64,000 bases of DNA from an uncultured Bacteroidota bacterium (GTDB lineage: Bacteria; Bacteroidota; Bacteroidia; Flavobacteriales; Flavobacteriaceae): contig CACIXU010000002.1 of assembly GCA_902590705.1 (NCBI GenBank), positions 144,221 to 208,220 on the forward strand, written 5' to 3'. Both the position numbers and the translations under genes were made by a program. The notes under the pieces are model-generated. The model ran no database searches, was not told the DNA's origin, and saw only the letters and a list, made by a program, of their open reading frames with translations. Positions 27,425 to 37,106 of the stretch are shown in pieces. Positions within the stretch are counted from its first letter, which is position 1; each line of letters opens with the position of its first letter.

Positions 27425-28789
27425 ATGAAAAAAATCTATTACTTATTTATCGTTACTCTATTTATGTTTTCCTCCTGTTCTAAAGATGATGGATTAACAT
27501 CTGCAGATGTAACTACTGCTGTTAATGCTGCTTTAGCTGCTGCAAATATCCCCACAACTGCAGAAATTTCCTCAGCAGTAACTACTGCTGTAAATGCCGC
27601 CATGGCCAGTGGTACCGATATTGATCAAGCTATTGCTGACGCATTGGCTGCTCAAGCTGCTGCCCCGGAGACAGTTGGTATTGAAGGTGGTGTAACCATT
27701 ATTGAAACTTCAGCTACATGGACCAATGATCGTATTTGGATTATGAATGGTAAAGTTGTTGTAAGAAACGGGGGTGTTCTTAATATTGAAGCAGGAACAA
27801 TTATTAAAGCCGGGAGTGGTACTGGTGCTGATGCTTCAGTATTGGTGATTGCCAAAGGAGGTCAAATAAATGCTATAGGAACAGCTACAGCTCCTATTAT
27901 ATTTACAGACATTGGTGATAATATCTCATACGCTGACAACGGTGTTTCTCCAAATAGACAGCCCTCCGATATGGGTCTTTGGGGTTCAGTTGTTGTTCTT
28001 GGAAATGCAAGTGTTGGTGAAGACGGTGGTTACGATGATATAGAAGGTATTGCAGACGGGTTCGATTGGACTAAGTATGGTGGATCAAACGATACTGAAA
28101 GCTCAGGTAGAATAGAATATGTTTCCATCCGTCATTCTGGCCAAACTTTAACAGGTGATAATGAATTACAGGGATTGACCCTAGGTGGCGTGGGTTCTGG
28201 AACTGTAGTAAACCATGTTGAAATTATAGGAAGTCAAGATGATGGAATCGAGATTTTTGGGGGATCTGTTAATGTATCAAATCTAGTGATCCATTTCAAC
28301 GGAGATGATGCCATTGACCTTGATGAAGGATATAAAGGAACAATCTCCAATGCAGTAATAGCTCTAACTGCATCTACTGATGGTGCCTTTGAAATTGATG
28401 GTACTGAAGACAGTTCTGGCACCATTGATGGTCAATATACTCTTCAAAACGTAACAGTATATGGAAGTGCTACCCAAGAAGATACAAGTCAATATGGAAA
28501 CTGGAAGAGTGATGCAACTGGTCTTAACCAGAATATTGTGTACAAATCTTTTAATTCAGGTACTACAATTGCTGGAATTGATGCTGACACATATGGTGGA
28601 CAAGGTACTGCTACTGCAGCTTCGAAAAATTTCTTTAATAATTTTGATTTTGTAACTGCGGATGCACTTAGTACTATAATGCCAACAGCTATTACTGATG
28701 GAGCCACTTGGGCTGAGACTGTTACAACGCAAGTAGCATCTACTGGTGCTGACGAGTCAGTATTGAGTTGGACGTTGTTTGTAGATTAA
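27425..28789 (+). CDS. Surface lipoprotein with predicted beta-helix
   Basis: A 454-residue lipoprotein. The signal ends in FSSC with C18 as the lipidated residue, followed by SKDDG, an acidic stretch like the Bacteroidota lipoprotein export signal that sends proteins to the cell surface. Residues 24-85 are an alanine-rich helical segment with two copies of a VTTAVNAA unit, an unusual stalk. The rest consists of short beta-rungs with Gly, Asn and Asp turns (NGKVVVRNGGVLNIEAGTI, then later rungs), as in a right-handed beta-helix. Such proteins often accompany TonB-dependent receptors, as here. The ligand is unknown. Confidence 0.8.
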   Translation: MKKIYYLFIVTLFMFSSCSKDDGLTSADVTTAVNAALAAANIPTTAEISSAVTTAVNAAMASGTDIDQAIADALAAQAAAPETVGIEGGVTIIETSATWTNDRIWIMNGKVVVRNGGVLNIEAGTIIKAGSGTGADASVLVIAKGGQINAIGTATAPIIFTDIGDNISYADNGVSPNRQPSDMGLWGSVVVLGNASVGEDGGYDDIEGIADGFDWTKYGGSNDTESSGRIEYVSIRHSGQTLTGDNELQGLTLGGVGSGTVVNHVEIIGSQDDGIEIFGGSVNVSNLVIHFNGDDAIDLDEGYKGTISNAVIALTASTDGAFEIDGTEDSSGTIDGQYTLQNVTVYGSATQEDTSQYGNWKSDATGLNQNIVYKSFNSGTTIAGIDADTYGGQGTATAASKNFFNNFDFVTADALSTIMPTAITDGATWAETVTTQVASTGADESVLSWTLFVD

Positions 28790-28837
28790 ATTCATATATT
28801 AATTATTTGTTTATATTTAAGCTAAATTAAAGAACTA

Positions 28838-28867
28838 AAATGCCTCGTATATCGAGGCATTTTTTTA
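28838..28867 (+). terminator. Strong hairpin with T-run between lipoprotein and receptor genes
   Basis: A perfect 10-bp stem (AAATGCCTCG at 28838-28847, CGAGGCATTT at 28853-28862) closes a 5-nt loop and is followed by T to 28866. It is the clearest intrinsic terminator in the window. It lies 49 bp after the lipoprotein stop and ends just before the receptor start at 28873, so the receptor is transcribed either by read-through or not at all from the upstream promoter. Confidence 0.88.
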
Positions 28868-28872
28868 ATTTC

Positions 28873-31680
28873 ATGAGGTATACTTTTTATTTTTTATTCT
28901 TATTTTTTACGGGATCAATATTTGCTCAATCATTTATTTCTGGGAAAGTTATTGATGGTGACTTTAACGAACCACTTCCTTTTGCCAATATTATTTTAAA
29001 AAGCAACGATAATATCACAAATATAGGAGGAACTACCACTGATTTTGATGGTAATTTTTCATTTGAAGTCACCCCAGGTAAGTACCTTATAGAAGTATCT
29101 TTTATTGGATATGGAACAAAGGTCATTAATCAAATTGATGTAGGAACTAATGATGAAAATACTATTTCTGTCGTTCTTTTACCTGCTTCAAACTCTTTGG
29201 AGGAAGTAGTAGTGACCACTACAGCCAGAACAAATACTGAGGCATCGGTGTTAACTATTCAAAAACGGTCAGTTAATCTTATTGATGGATTGTCATCTCA
29301 ATCCATAAGAAAATCAGGAGACAGTGATTTAGCTGCTGCTATAAAACGGGTACCTGGCGTATCTGTACAAGGGGGTAAATTTGTTTATGTTCGGGGTCTA
29401 GGGGATCGTTATTCAAAGACTATCTTGGGGGGCTTAGATATTCCTGGATTAGATCCAGATAAGAATACGCTTCAGCTTGATATATTTCCTACAACTCTTT
29501 TGGATAATATAATTGTAAATAAATCCTCTAGTTCAAATTTAAGTGCTGACTTTAGTGGAGGAGTAATTAATATTGTTTTAAAAGACTTTTCTGTCAAACC
29601 TGAATATGGTATTTCAATTAGTAGTGGATATAATTCTATGATGAGTTTTAAAGATGTTCCTTCATTGCCAAAAGAATCTGTTAATTTTTTAAACTTTGAT
29701 AATGGATATAGTGACCTGCCTTTCGACCCTAAAACAGAAATTTATCGACCAGAGCGAGATCACTCTCCATTGGTTGCCAATCAAGTAACTAATGTTGTAG
29801 ACTCCTTTAGTAAACAACTGGGTGTTTCACGTTATAATAACATGACCGATTACTCCATTGGCGCTACTGCCAGCAACCAATATGATTTGGGGCAAAATTC
29901 AATCGGTTACATTGCAACCCTGAATTACAGGTATGATAACACCTATTATGAAAATGCTTACAATGGAACGGTTTTAAAAGAAACAAGTGGCTTAGCCCAA
30001 AATACCATTCAACAAGGTGAAGTTGGCCAAGTTCAGGCACTCGCCAGTGCTCTATTTGGCATAGTCTTTAAAACCAATAACTCCAAACATAAGATTACCT
30101 TTTTAAATATTAAAAGCGGAGAATCGAGTGCATTAGATGTTGAGTTTTCTGAATTTTTGGAGAATCTATACGATGGAGAGGGTCAGCTTTTAAATTACAC
30201 CGAGAGAGTCATCACCACTATTCCTATATCGGGAACCTACAACCTTGGTAATAATAATCTCCAGGTGGAATGGAAAGTGGCCCCTTCATTTGCTCGGGTT
30301 TATGACAAAGATTTTAGAAGAACTTTTTTTGAACTTGAGAATGGAAGATATACGCTTGACGCCTCATCTACTCAGTGGCCAACTAGATTGTGGAGAAACC
30401 TAGAAGAAGACGCTTTTGCTTCCAAAGTAGACTTTAATTATAATTATAAAATAAAAAGATATGATAATAAATTCCGTTTTGGAGCCGCTTATTCCAATAA
30501 GGATAGAGATTTCACTACCAGTAATTATCAGATTGGATTTTTAGGGCTTTCCTCCTCATTAAATGGTGATCCAAATCAACTCCTATTACCTTCAAACTTG
30601 TGGCGACTCCAAACCCCATACAGAGGAGCTTACACCATTGGTAGTTACCAGCGCACCAACCAGTATATGTCAAAAAGTAGTACAACAGCAGCCTATGTAT
30701 CTAATGAGTTGAAAATTTCAAATAAGCTTAAATCAATTTTGGGATTAAGGTTTGAAAAGTACAAAACAATTTATACCGGAGAAACTATAGACACTAATGT
30801 AAGTTATAATGATGATGTGATAATCGATGTTAACGATATTTATCCCTCAGTGAATCTTATTAATTCATTTAATGAAAACACCAATTTAAGATTTTCATAC
30901 GCTCGCACCACAGCCAGACCAAGTTTTAGGGAATCCTCTGGGGCTCAAATTTTTGATCCAATAACTGAAAGAACTTTTCTTGGAAATCCAAGTTTAGTGC
31001 CTACCTATGTCAATAATTTTGATTTGAGATATGAAAAATTTGGCAACGCGAATCAAGTATTTGCCGTCAGTACATTTTACAAAAGTTTCAAAAATCCAAT
31101 AGAAATCATCATACCCAATTTTAATTCTCCAAATACCATCTCAGCTGCAAATAATGATGATGCCAGTGTTTATGGTTTTGAAATAGAATACAGAAAAAAT
31201 CTAATTGAAAACCCCTCAAATAAATTAAGCATAAACCTTAATTTTTCTTTGATAGAGTCTGTTCAGAAAATGAATGATGAAGAATTTAGGGGGAGAACAT
31301 CAACTGAACCAGACCGTGATATCAAGGATACAAGAAAAATGCAAGGACAATCCCCTTTCATTATTAACACAGGTATTTCATTTACAAATTATGATAAAAA
31401 TTTCGAAATAGGGACTTATTTCAATGTCCAAGGGGAGACCCTTGAAATAGTCGGTGCAGGAAATATTCCTGATGTTTATACCCAGCCTTTTCACAATTTA
31501 AAACTTAATGCATCTAAGACTTTTGGGCAAAATAATAATCATTCAATCAACTTAAAAGTAGACAACCTATTGGGTGATCTAAGAGAAAGTCTTTTTGATT
31601 ATTTCGGCAATACCGGTTTTGTGTTTTCCAGTCTTGACCCAGGTCGAACAATATCGTTGGGGTATTCAATTAGATTCTAG
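28873..31680 (+). CDS. TonB-dependent outer-membrane receptor
   Basis: A 935-residue receptor with signal peptide MRYTFYFLFLFFTGSIFAQ, a carboxypeptidase-regulatory-like domain (about 20-105, ISGKVIDGD..PLPFANI), a plug domain (about 115-235, with VPGVSVQGGKFVYVRGLGDRYS) and a C-terminal 22-strand barrel ending in the aromatic SIRF. It imports a large or scarce nutrient using TonB-ExbBD energy. An in-frame ATG at 28840 lies inside the terminator stem and would put 11 polar residues ahead of the signal, so 28873 is preferred. Partner genes: the beta-helix lipoprotein before it and the PiT transporter 53 bp after it. Confidence 0.93.
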   Translation: MRYTFYFLFLFFTGSIFAQSFISGKVIDGDFNEPLPFANIILKSNDNITNIGGTTTDFDGNFSFEVTPGKYLIEVSFIGYGTKVINQIDVGTNDENTISVVLLPASNSLEEVVVTTTARTNTEASVLTIQKRSVNLIDGLSSQSIRKSGDSDLAAAIKRVPGVSVQGGKFVYVRGLGDRYSKTILGGLDIPGLDPDKNTLQLDIFPTTLLDNIIVNKSSSSNLSADFSGGVINIVLKDFSVKPEYGISISSGYNSMMSFKDVPSLPKESVNFLNFDNGYSDLPFDPKTEIYRPERDHSPLVANQVTNVVDSFSKQLGVSRYNNMTDYSIGATASNQYDLGQNSIGYIATLNYRYDNTYYENAYNGTVLKETSGLAQNTIQQGEVGQVQALASALFGIVFKTNNSKHKITFLNIKSGESSALDVEFSEFLENLYDGEGQLLNYTERVITTIPISGTYNLGNNNLQVEWKVAPSFARVYDKDFRRTFFELENGRYTLDASSTQWPTRLWRNLEEDAFASKVDFNYNYKIKRYDNKFRFGAAYSNKDRDFTTSNYQIGFLGLSSSLNGDPNQLLLPSNLWRLQTPYRGAYTIGSYQRTNQYMSKSSTTAAYVSNELKISNKLKSILGLRFEKYKTIYTGETIDTNVSYNDDVIIDVNDIYPSVNLINSFNENTNLRFSYARTTARPSFRESSGAQIFDPITERTFLGNPSLVPTYVNNFDLRYEKFGNANQVFAVSTFYKSFKNPIEIIIPNFNSPNTISAANNDDASVYGFEIEYRKNLIENPSNKLSINLNFSLIESVQKMNDEEFRGRTSTEPDRDIKDTRKMQGQSPFIINTGISFTNYDKNFEIGTYFNVQGETLEIVGAGNIPDVYTQPFHNLKLNASKTFGQNNNHSINLKVDNLLGDLRESLFDYFGNTGFVFSSLDPGRTISLGYSIRF

Positions 31681-31705
31681 TGGATTTAACTTTATAAATC
31701 CTCTA
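31678..31705 (+). other. Hairpin between receptor and PiT genes
   Basis: TAG-T-GGATTTA (31678-31688) pairs with TAAATCC-T-CTA (31695-31705) around a 6-nt loop with one T-T mismatch. It begins at the receptor stop codon. No T-run follows, so it is not a standard terminator; it could stabilise or process a shared message. Confidence 0.35.
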
Positions 31706-31733
31706 AAAAACAATAGATTTACATAAGTGAGTT

Positions 31734-34001
31734 ATGGAAGATCTGTATTTATATACCTTAGTTCTCTTATTTATACTAGCCATAGGTGACCTTATTGTTG
31801 GGGTAAGTAATGATGCGGTTAACTTTTTAAATTCTGCAATTGGCTCAAAAGCCATTTCTTTCAGAAATATCATGATTCTTGCTAGTTTGGGAATTGCACT
31901 TGGGGCTCTTTTCTCGAGTGGAATGATGGAAGTTGCTAGAAAAGGAATATTTAATCCAGGGTCATTTTATTTTGAGGATATTATTTTCATTTTTATGGCG
32001 GTTATGATGACCGATATCTTACTTTTGGATTTCTTCAATACACTGGGAATGCCTACTTCTACAACAGTATCAATTGTTTTTGAATTGCTGGGTGCCGCTG
32101 TTGTCATGTCGCTAATTAAAATATTTTCGGATTCGGGCAATCTCATGGAGTTGTTCACTTATATAAATACAGATAAGGCGACTCAAATTATTTTGGGAAT
32201 TTTACTGTCTGTTTTTATTGCTTTTACCATTGGAGCCATTGTACAATGGATATCTAGGGCCTTACTTACCCACAACTTTCTCAATAAGTCAAGGTTGATT
32301 AACGCCTTGTTTGGGGGAATTTCACTCGCTGCTATAAGTAACTTTATATTAATCAAGGGGATCAAAGGCACCTCCTATGCCAGTATAGAATTCGATTTTT
32401 TAGATGGTCAGACGATCAATGCTTTTTTGGAGGCTTACACATTATGGGTTAATCTGACTAGCCTTTTGTTTTGGTATTTTTTTTCCTTTCTTTTGACGAG
32501 AGGATTTAAAGTTGACATTTACAAAGTAATTATTGGTGTTGGAACTTTTGCCTTGGCGCTGGCTTTTGCCGGTAACGACTTGGTCAATTTTATTGGTGTT
32601 CCTGTAGCTGCCTACCAATCCTACGAGGCATGGGTGGTATCGGGTATTGCAGCCAATGAGTTTAACATGGGTGTGCTTTCCAATAAAGTAACAACGCCAA
32701 CACTCTTTCTTTTGGTTTCTGGCCTTATCATGGTATTAACACTTTGGTTTTCTTCCAAGGCCAAAAAAGTTGTAAAAACTTCTCTAGATCTGTCAGATCA
32801 GAATAATATAAAGGAACGCTTTCGTCCTAACTTTCTATCTAGATTATTGGTTCGATTTTTTGTAGGATTGAATCAATATTTCTCCAATTTATTTCCAACT
32901 TCAATTTCCCAAAAAATAAGTCGTTCCTTTGAGTTGAGTTCTGACCGCTCAGCGGTCATAGATGACAATGCTCCCTCTTTTGATACGTTAAGAGCCTCTA
33001 TTAACTTGACTGTAGCCGCCATTTTGATATCTATTGCTACCTCTCTCAAGCTACCCTTGTCTACTACCTATGTCACCTTTATGGTCACCATGGGAACTTC
33101 TTTGGCAGATCGTGCATGGGGAACCGATAGCGCCGTTTATCGTGTGGCGGGCGTAATCAATGTCATAGGGGGATGGTTTTTTACTGCTTTTAGTGCTTTT
33201 GTGGTTTGCGGAGGAATTTTATATCTCATTCACTGGGGTGGGTTTACGGCTATTCTTATAATTTTGGGTATTATACTCCTTTTGATTTCCAGAAACTTTA
33301 TCAACCACAGAAGAGAAAACAAAGAAAGAAAACTAGGAAAACTCCTCAGTCCTAAAAGCGATTCCTACAAAGGAATTATTGAGGAGAGTGTAATGAATAT
33401 TGCCAATGTGATCGGTAATACCTATGAGATTTACGCTTCTACTATAAGAGGTTTATCCAATAACGATCTGAAGACACTTTCTAACACGAAAAAAAATGCT
33501 GATGAATTATTTGATGAGGTAAATGATATGAAAAACGGGATCTATTATTTCCTCAAGCGCACTAATGAAACCAGTGTGTCTGCCAGCCGTTTTTATATTT
33601 CTTTGTTGGGTATAATGTCAGACTTGATAGAAGATTTAATCTATATTTCCAACGAAAGCTACAAACACATCAACAACAACCATAGCCCCCTGAAGACCCA
33701 ACAGGTAGAAGACCTGAATGAGATTTTTGAATCTATTTCCTCTGTTTTCAAAGAAGGTATTGAAGCTTTTAATCTAAAATTTAGTGATAAGGAGTTTAAC
33801 GATGTTTTGATTCAAAAAAAGCAAAACTTTGAGTTATTAAATCAGAAGATAGACAAACAGATTCTAAGAATTGAGGGAGAAACAAGTCCCAAGAACACGG
33901 CACTCTACTTTAATATTCTAATTCGAACAAAAGATCTTATCCTTCACAAGTTTGATTTGGTAGAAGAATTCTACAGGGTAAGTAAAAAAGTAAAATATTA
34001 A
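31734..34001 (+). CDS. PiT family inorganic phosphate transporter with PhoU-like tail
   Basis: A 755-residue transporter. The two PiT signature segments appear as VGVSNDAVNFLNSAIGSKA (about 23-41) and AFAGNDLVNFIGVPVAA (about 280-296), within roughly 11 membrane helices ending near residue 520. The remaining 220 residues are soluble, helical and resemble the PhoU/DUF47 domain, so permease and regulator are fused in one chain. It probably moves phosphate as a metal complex across the inner membrane. Position behind the TonB receptor suggests the same nutrient is handled at both membranes. Confidence 0.9.
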   Translation: MEDLYLYTLVLLFILAIGDLIVGVSNDAVNFLNSAIGSKAISFRNIMILASLGIALGALFSSGMMEVARKGIFNPGSFYFEDIIFIFMAVMMTDILLLDFFNTLGMPTSTTVSIVFELLGAAVVMSLIKIFSDSGNLMELFTYINTDKATQIILGILLSVFIAFTIGAIVQWISRALLTHNFLNKSRLINALFGGISLAAISNFILIKGIKGTSYASIEFDFLDGQTINAFLEAYTLWVNLTSLLFWYFFSFLLTRGFKVDIYKVIIGVGTFALALAFAGNDLVNFIGVPVAAYQSYEAWVVSGIAANEFNMGVLSNKVTTPTLFLLVSGLIMVLTLWFSSKAKKVVKTSLDLSDQNNIKERFRPNFLSRLLVRFFVGLNQYFSNLFPTSISQKISRSFELSSDRSAVIDDNAPSFDTLRASINLTVAAILISIATSLKLPLSTTYVTFMVTMGTSLADRAWGTDSAVYRVAGVINVIGGWFFTAFSAFVVCGGILYLIHWGGFTAILIILGIILLLISRNFINHRRENKERKLGKLLSPKSDSYKGIIEESVMNIANVIGNTYEIYASTIRGLSNNDLKTLSNTKKNADELFDEVNDMKNGIYYFLKRTNETSVSASRFYISLLGIMSDLIEDLIYISNESYKHINNNHSPLKTQQVEDLNEIFESISSVFKEGIEAFNLKFSDKEFNDVLIQKKQNFELLNQKIDKQILRIEGETSPKNTALYFNILIRTKDLILHKFDLVEEFYRVSKKVKY

Positions 34002-34025
34002 TACTACCCTTTATAACAAGTGGGG

Positions 34026-34382
34026 TTATTCATTTACTGCGATCATTTTTTTCTCGCTGTTATTCCACTCAAGCACATTGACTATTTTATTGTCTTTGTA
34101 GATTACTTCAATCAAGTTGTTATCTTTCCAAAAAAACCATTGGCCGGTTTTCAACCCTGATCGGTATAAGCCCGTAGCAGACTTTTTGCCAGTACGGTAA
34201 TAGCTGATCCAATTCCCGTGACGCTTTTTGTTTTTAAAATATCCGATTTGTGCGATCTCTCCATTATCATGATAAAATACTGCTTTAGTTAACCTTCCTT
34301 CAAGAGTAAATTTTGGAGCTTCTTTTTGCTGAGCGCTTAACGATAGTGAGGCTATTAAGGCAATAAATATTAAATTTCTCAT
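34026..34382 (-). CDS. Secreted MORN-type repeat protein
   Basis: A 118-residue protein beginning MRNLIFIALIASLSLSAQ, a clear signal peptide. The frame is open 54 bp further upstream, but the array of regulatory hexamers lies there and the downstream ATG fits better. The body has MORN_2-like units (FYHDNGEIAQIGYFKNKKRHG, WISYYRTGKK) as in YwqK-type proteins. Function is unknown; a periplasmic or outer-membrane location is inferred. It is convergent with the PiT gene, 24 bp apart. Confidence 0.8.
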   Translation of the reverse strand: MRNLIFIALIASLSLSAQQKEAPKFTLEGRLTKAVFYHDNGEIAQIGYFKNKKRHGNWISYYRTGKKSATGLYRSGLKTGQWFFWKDNNLIEVIYKDNKIVNVLEWNNSEKKMIAVNE

Positions 34383-34403
34383 TATCTGAATCTTTGATTG
34401 TAA

Positions 34404-34446
34404 CAAATTTACAAAAAATTTACATTCAGTTAACATTAAATTTACA
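34404..34446 (-). promoter_or_regulatory. Four 11-bp-spaced hexamers and a -7 box upstream of the MORN gene
   Basis: On the plus strand TTTACA, TTTACA, TTAACA and TTTACA begin at 34408, 34419, 34430 and 34441, exactly 11 bp apart (minus strand TGTAAA, TGTTAA, TGTAAA, TGTAAA). CAAATTTA at 34404-34411 reads TAAATTTG on the minus strand, a perfect -7 box 22 bp from the start codon. Direct repeats with 11-bp period are the binding pattern of PhoB/OmpR-family response regulators. Which regulator binds is not shown by the sequence. Confidence 0.55.
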
Positions 34447-34541
34447 TAAGAATTATAATTAATTATAAATCAGCATATTAATAACAAAAAAAGCACTTAT
34501 TCAATAGTGAATAAGCGCCAAAAAAAAGTAAATCTATGAAT

Positions 34542-37016
34542 TTATGAGCCGCACATTAGGCAGTCATCATCTTCATTTTTTTTCGACTGCTCCAACATTT
34601 GTTTGAGTTCTGCAGGATCAATTGGCTCTGCTACTACATCTGTTTTAGTTTCATTTTGAGATGGAGCAGCTAGGGATGCAGTAGTTGTTTTCTCATTAAC
34701 GGAAACTGAAGATTCGGCTAGGCTTTTCTCAACTTCTTTTTCCGCTTTGGCATTATCCAATGTAAACTTAATGGCATCCACAGCTGATTTTGTTCTTAGA
34801 TAATACATCCCAGTTTTGAGTCCAGACTTCCAAGCATAAAAATGCATTGACGTTAATTTTGCCATAGTTGCACCCTCCATAAATAGATTTAGCGATTGAG
34901 ATTGATCAATAAAGTATCCACGGTGTCTTGACATGTCAATTATATCCTTCATACTCATTTCCCAAACAGTTTTGTAAAGTTCTTTAACATCGTCAGGAAT
35001 TCCATTTATTTTCTGGATTGATCCATTGGCTTGCATCAATTGTTGTTTCATATCTTCATTCCAAAGCCCAAGGTTGACAAGGTCTTCCAACAAGTGTTTA
35101 TTTACAACAATAAACTCTCCAGATAGGACTCTACGAGTATATATATTAGAGGTATAGGGCTCAAAACACTCATTGTTGCCAAGAATTTGAGAGGTTGATG
35201 CTGTTGGCATGGGTGCTACAAGTAAAGAATTTCTTACCCCATGTTTCTTAACTTTTTTCCTTAAATCTGCCCAGTCCCATCTTCCACTGAGTTCCTCATC
35301 TTTAATTCCCCATAAATTATGTTGGAATTCTCCCTTAGAAATTGGTGATCCTTTGTAAGATTTATAAGGACCATCTTTTTCAGCTTCTTCAACTGACGCA
35401 GTTACTGCTGCGAAGTAAAGGGTTTCAAAAATTTCCTGATTTAAAGTTTTTGATTCTTCACTAGTAAAGGGAAGCCTCATTTTAATAAATGTATCTGCCA
35501 AACCCTGAACACCAAGTCCTATTGGACGATGTCTCATATTGGAATTTTCTGCTTCCTTGACTGGGTAGTAATTACGATCAATCACCTTATTGAGGTTTTT
35601 TGTTACCCTTTTTGTTACATCGAATAATTCATCGTGATTGAATTTGCCATTTTCTACAAACATATTTAGGGCAATAGATGCTAGGTTACAAACCGCTATT
35701 TCGTCTTTTGAGGTGTATTCTAGAATTTCAGTGCAAAGATTTGAAGATCTAATTGTTCCAAGGTTTTTTTGATTTGATTTTCTGTTGGCAGAGTCTTTAT
35801 ATAACATATAAGGAGTTCCAGTCTCGATTTGAGATTCAAGTATTTTATCCCAAAGTTCTCTTGCTTGTATTGTTTTTCTTCCCTTACCTTCTTCCTCATA
35901 TTTTAAGTATAGTTTTTCGAATTCTTCACCGTGACAATCATAAAGTCCTGGACACTCATTTGGACACATTAGTGTCCAAGTACTGTTTCCTTCAACTCTT
36001 TTCATAAAAAGATCTGAGATCCACATAGCGTAGAATAAATCTCTAGCCCTCATTTCTTCCTTACCATGATTCTTCTTTAGTTCCAGAAAGTCGAAAATAT
36101 CAGCATGCCATGGTTCAACATAAATCGCAAATGAACCTTTTCTTTTACCTCCTCCTTGATCAACATAACGAGCAGTGTCATTAAATACTCTAAGCATAGG
36201 AACAATTCCATTTGAAGTTCCATTGGTACCGGCAATATATGAACCTGTTGCTCGAATATTATGAATAGACAAACCTATTCCTCCCGCGGACTGAGATATT
36301 TTGGCAGTTTGTTTTAGTGTATCATATATTCCATCAATACTGTCATCACGCATGGTAAGAAGAAAACATGATGACATTTGAGGCTTGGGTGTTCCAGAAT
36401 TGAAAAGCGTTGGAGTAGCATGGGTAAAATATCGCTTTGACATCAACTCGTAAGTTTCGAATGCAGCATCTAAATCCTCCATGTGAATCCCAATTGATAC
36501 TCTCATTAACATGTGTTGAGGACGTTCTACGATATGACCATTAAGTTTTAGTAAATAGGATCTTTCAAGTGTCTTAAATCCAAAAAAATCATAGCCAAAG
36601 TCACGATTATAGATAATACTCGAATCAATTTTTTCAGCATTTTTTTTGATTATTTCGTACAATTCATGGGATAGAAGAGGGGCTTTTTTCCCAGTTCTAG
36701 GGTTAATATATTCGTAGAGGTCTTTCATGGTAGATGAGAAAGACTTTTTAGTGTTTTTGTGTAGATTAGAAACAGAAATTCTTGCAGCTAACTGGGTATA
36801 GTCTGGGTGAGTAGTGGTCATAGTCGCTGCAATTTCTGCAGCAAGATTATCTAATTCTGAGGTTGTTACACCATCATATAATCCTTCAATCACTCGCATT
36901 GCAACTCTTACAGGATCAACTAATCCATTAAGCCCATAGTTAAGCTTTCTAATACGAGCAGTGATTTTGTCAAACATTATCGGCTCTTTGCGACCATCTC
37001 TTTTAACTACATACAT
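34542..37016 (-). CDS. nrdA: Ribonucleoside-diphosphate reductase, class Ia alpha subunit
   Basis: An 824-residue catalytic subunit that reduces ribonucleotides to deoxyribonucleotides. An N-terminal ATP-cone (about 1-95) for activity control is followed by the barrel with [16 protein letters not shown] (first active-site cysteine), the NLCTEI region (radical cysteine) and the C-terminal redox pair in CLMCGS, the last six residues. A low-complexity Glu/Ser/Thr linker of about 60 residues precedes that tail. It lies 90 bp downstream of nrdB in the same direction. Confidence 0.97.
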   Translation of the reverse strand: MYVVKRDGRKEPIMFDKITARIRKLNYGLNGLVDPVRVAMRVIEGLYDGVTTSELDNLAAEIAATMTTTHPDYTQLAARISVSNLHKNTKKSFSSTMKDLYEYINPRTGKKAPLLSHELYEIIKKNAEKIDSSIIYNRDFGYDFFGFKTLERSYLLKLNGHIVERPQHMLMRVSIGIHMEDLDAAFETYELMSKRYFTHATPTLFNSGTPKPQMSSCFLLTMRDDSIDGIYDTLKQTAKISQSAGGIGLSIHNIRATGSYIAGTNGTSNGIVPMLRVFNDTARYVDQGGGKRKGSFAIYVEPWHADIFDFLELKKNHGKEEMRARDLFYAMWISDLFMKRVEGNSTWTLMCPNECPGLYDCHGEEFEKLYLKYEEEGKGRKTIQARELWDKILESQIETGTPYMLYKDSANRKSNQKNLGTIRSSNLCTEILEYTSKDEIAVCNLASIALNMFVENGKFNHDELFDVTKRVTKNLNKVIDRNYYPVKEAENSNMRHRPIGLGVQGLADTFIKMRLPFTSEESKTLNQEIFETLYFAAVTASVEEAEKDGPYKSYKGSPISKGEFQHNLWGIKDEELSGRWDWADLRKKVKKHGVRNSLLVAPMPTASTSQILGNNECFEPYTSNIYTRRVLSGEFIVVNKHLLEDLVNLGLWNEDMKQQLMQANGSIQKINGIPDDVKELYKTVWEMSMKDIIDMSRHRGYFIDQSQSLNLFMEGATMAKLTSMHFYAWKSGLKTGMYYLRTKSAVDAIKFTLDNAKAEKEVEKSLAESSVSVNEKTTTASLAAPSQNETKTDVVAEPIDPAELKQMLEQSKKNEDDDCLMCGS

Positions 37017-37106
37017 AGAATTTTCAAATTAGATTTAAAGGTTAGCTCGTCCTTCACAGGAGGAGTAATTTTATAGTTAATAAATAGAGGGGCATCTGAT
37101 CTAGGG

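Noticed and set aside
28840..28872. Upstream in-frame ATG for the TonB-dependent receptor
   Set aside because: It lies inside the left arm of a perfect terminator stem and adds polar residues before a clear signal peptide; the ATG at 28873 is better.
34018..34036. Sequence AATAACCCCrCTT shared by the 3' ends of the MORN gene and the MATE gene (46025-46040), minus strand
   Set aside because: Only about 13 bp are shared, the surrounding bases differ, the predicted stems are weak and there is no T-run; likely chance.
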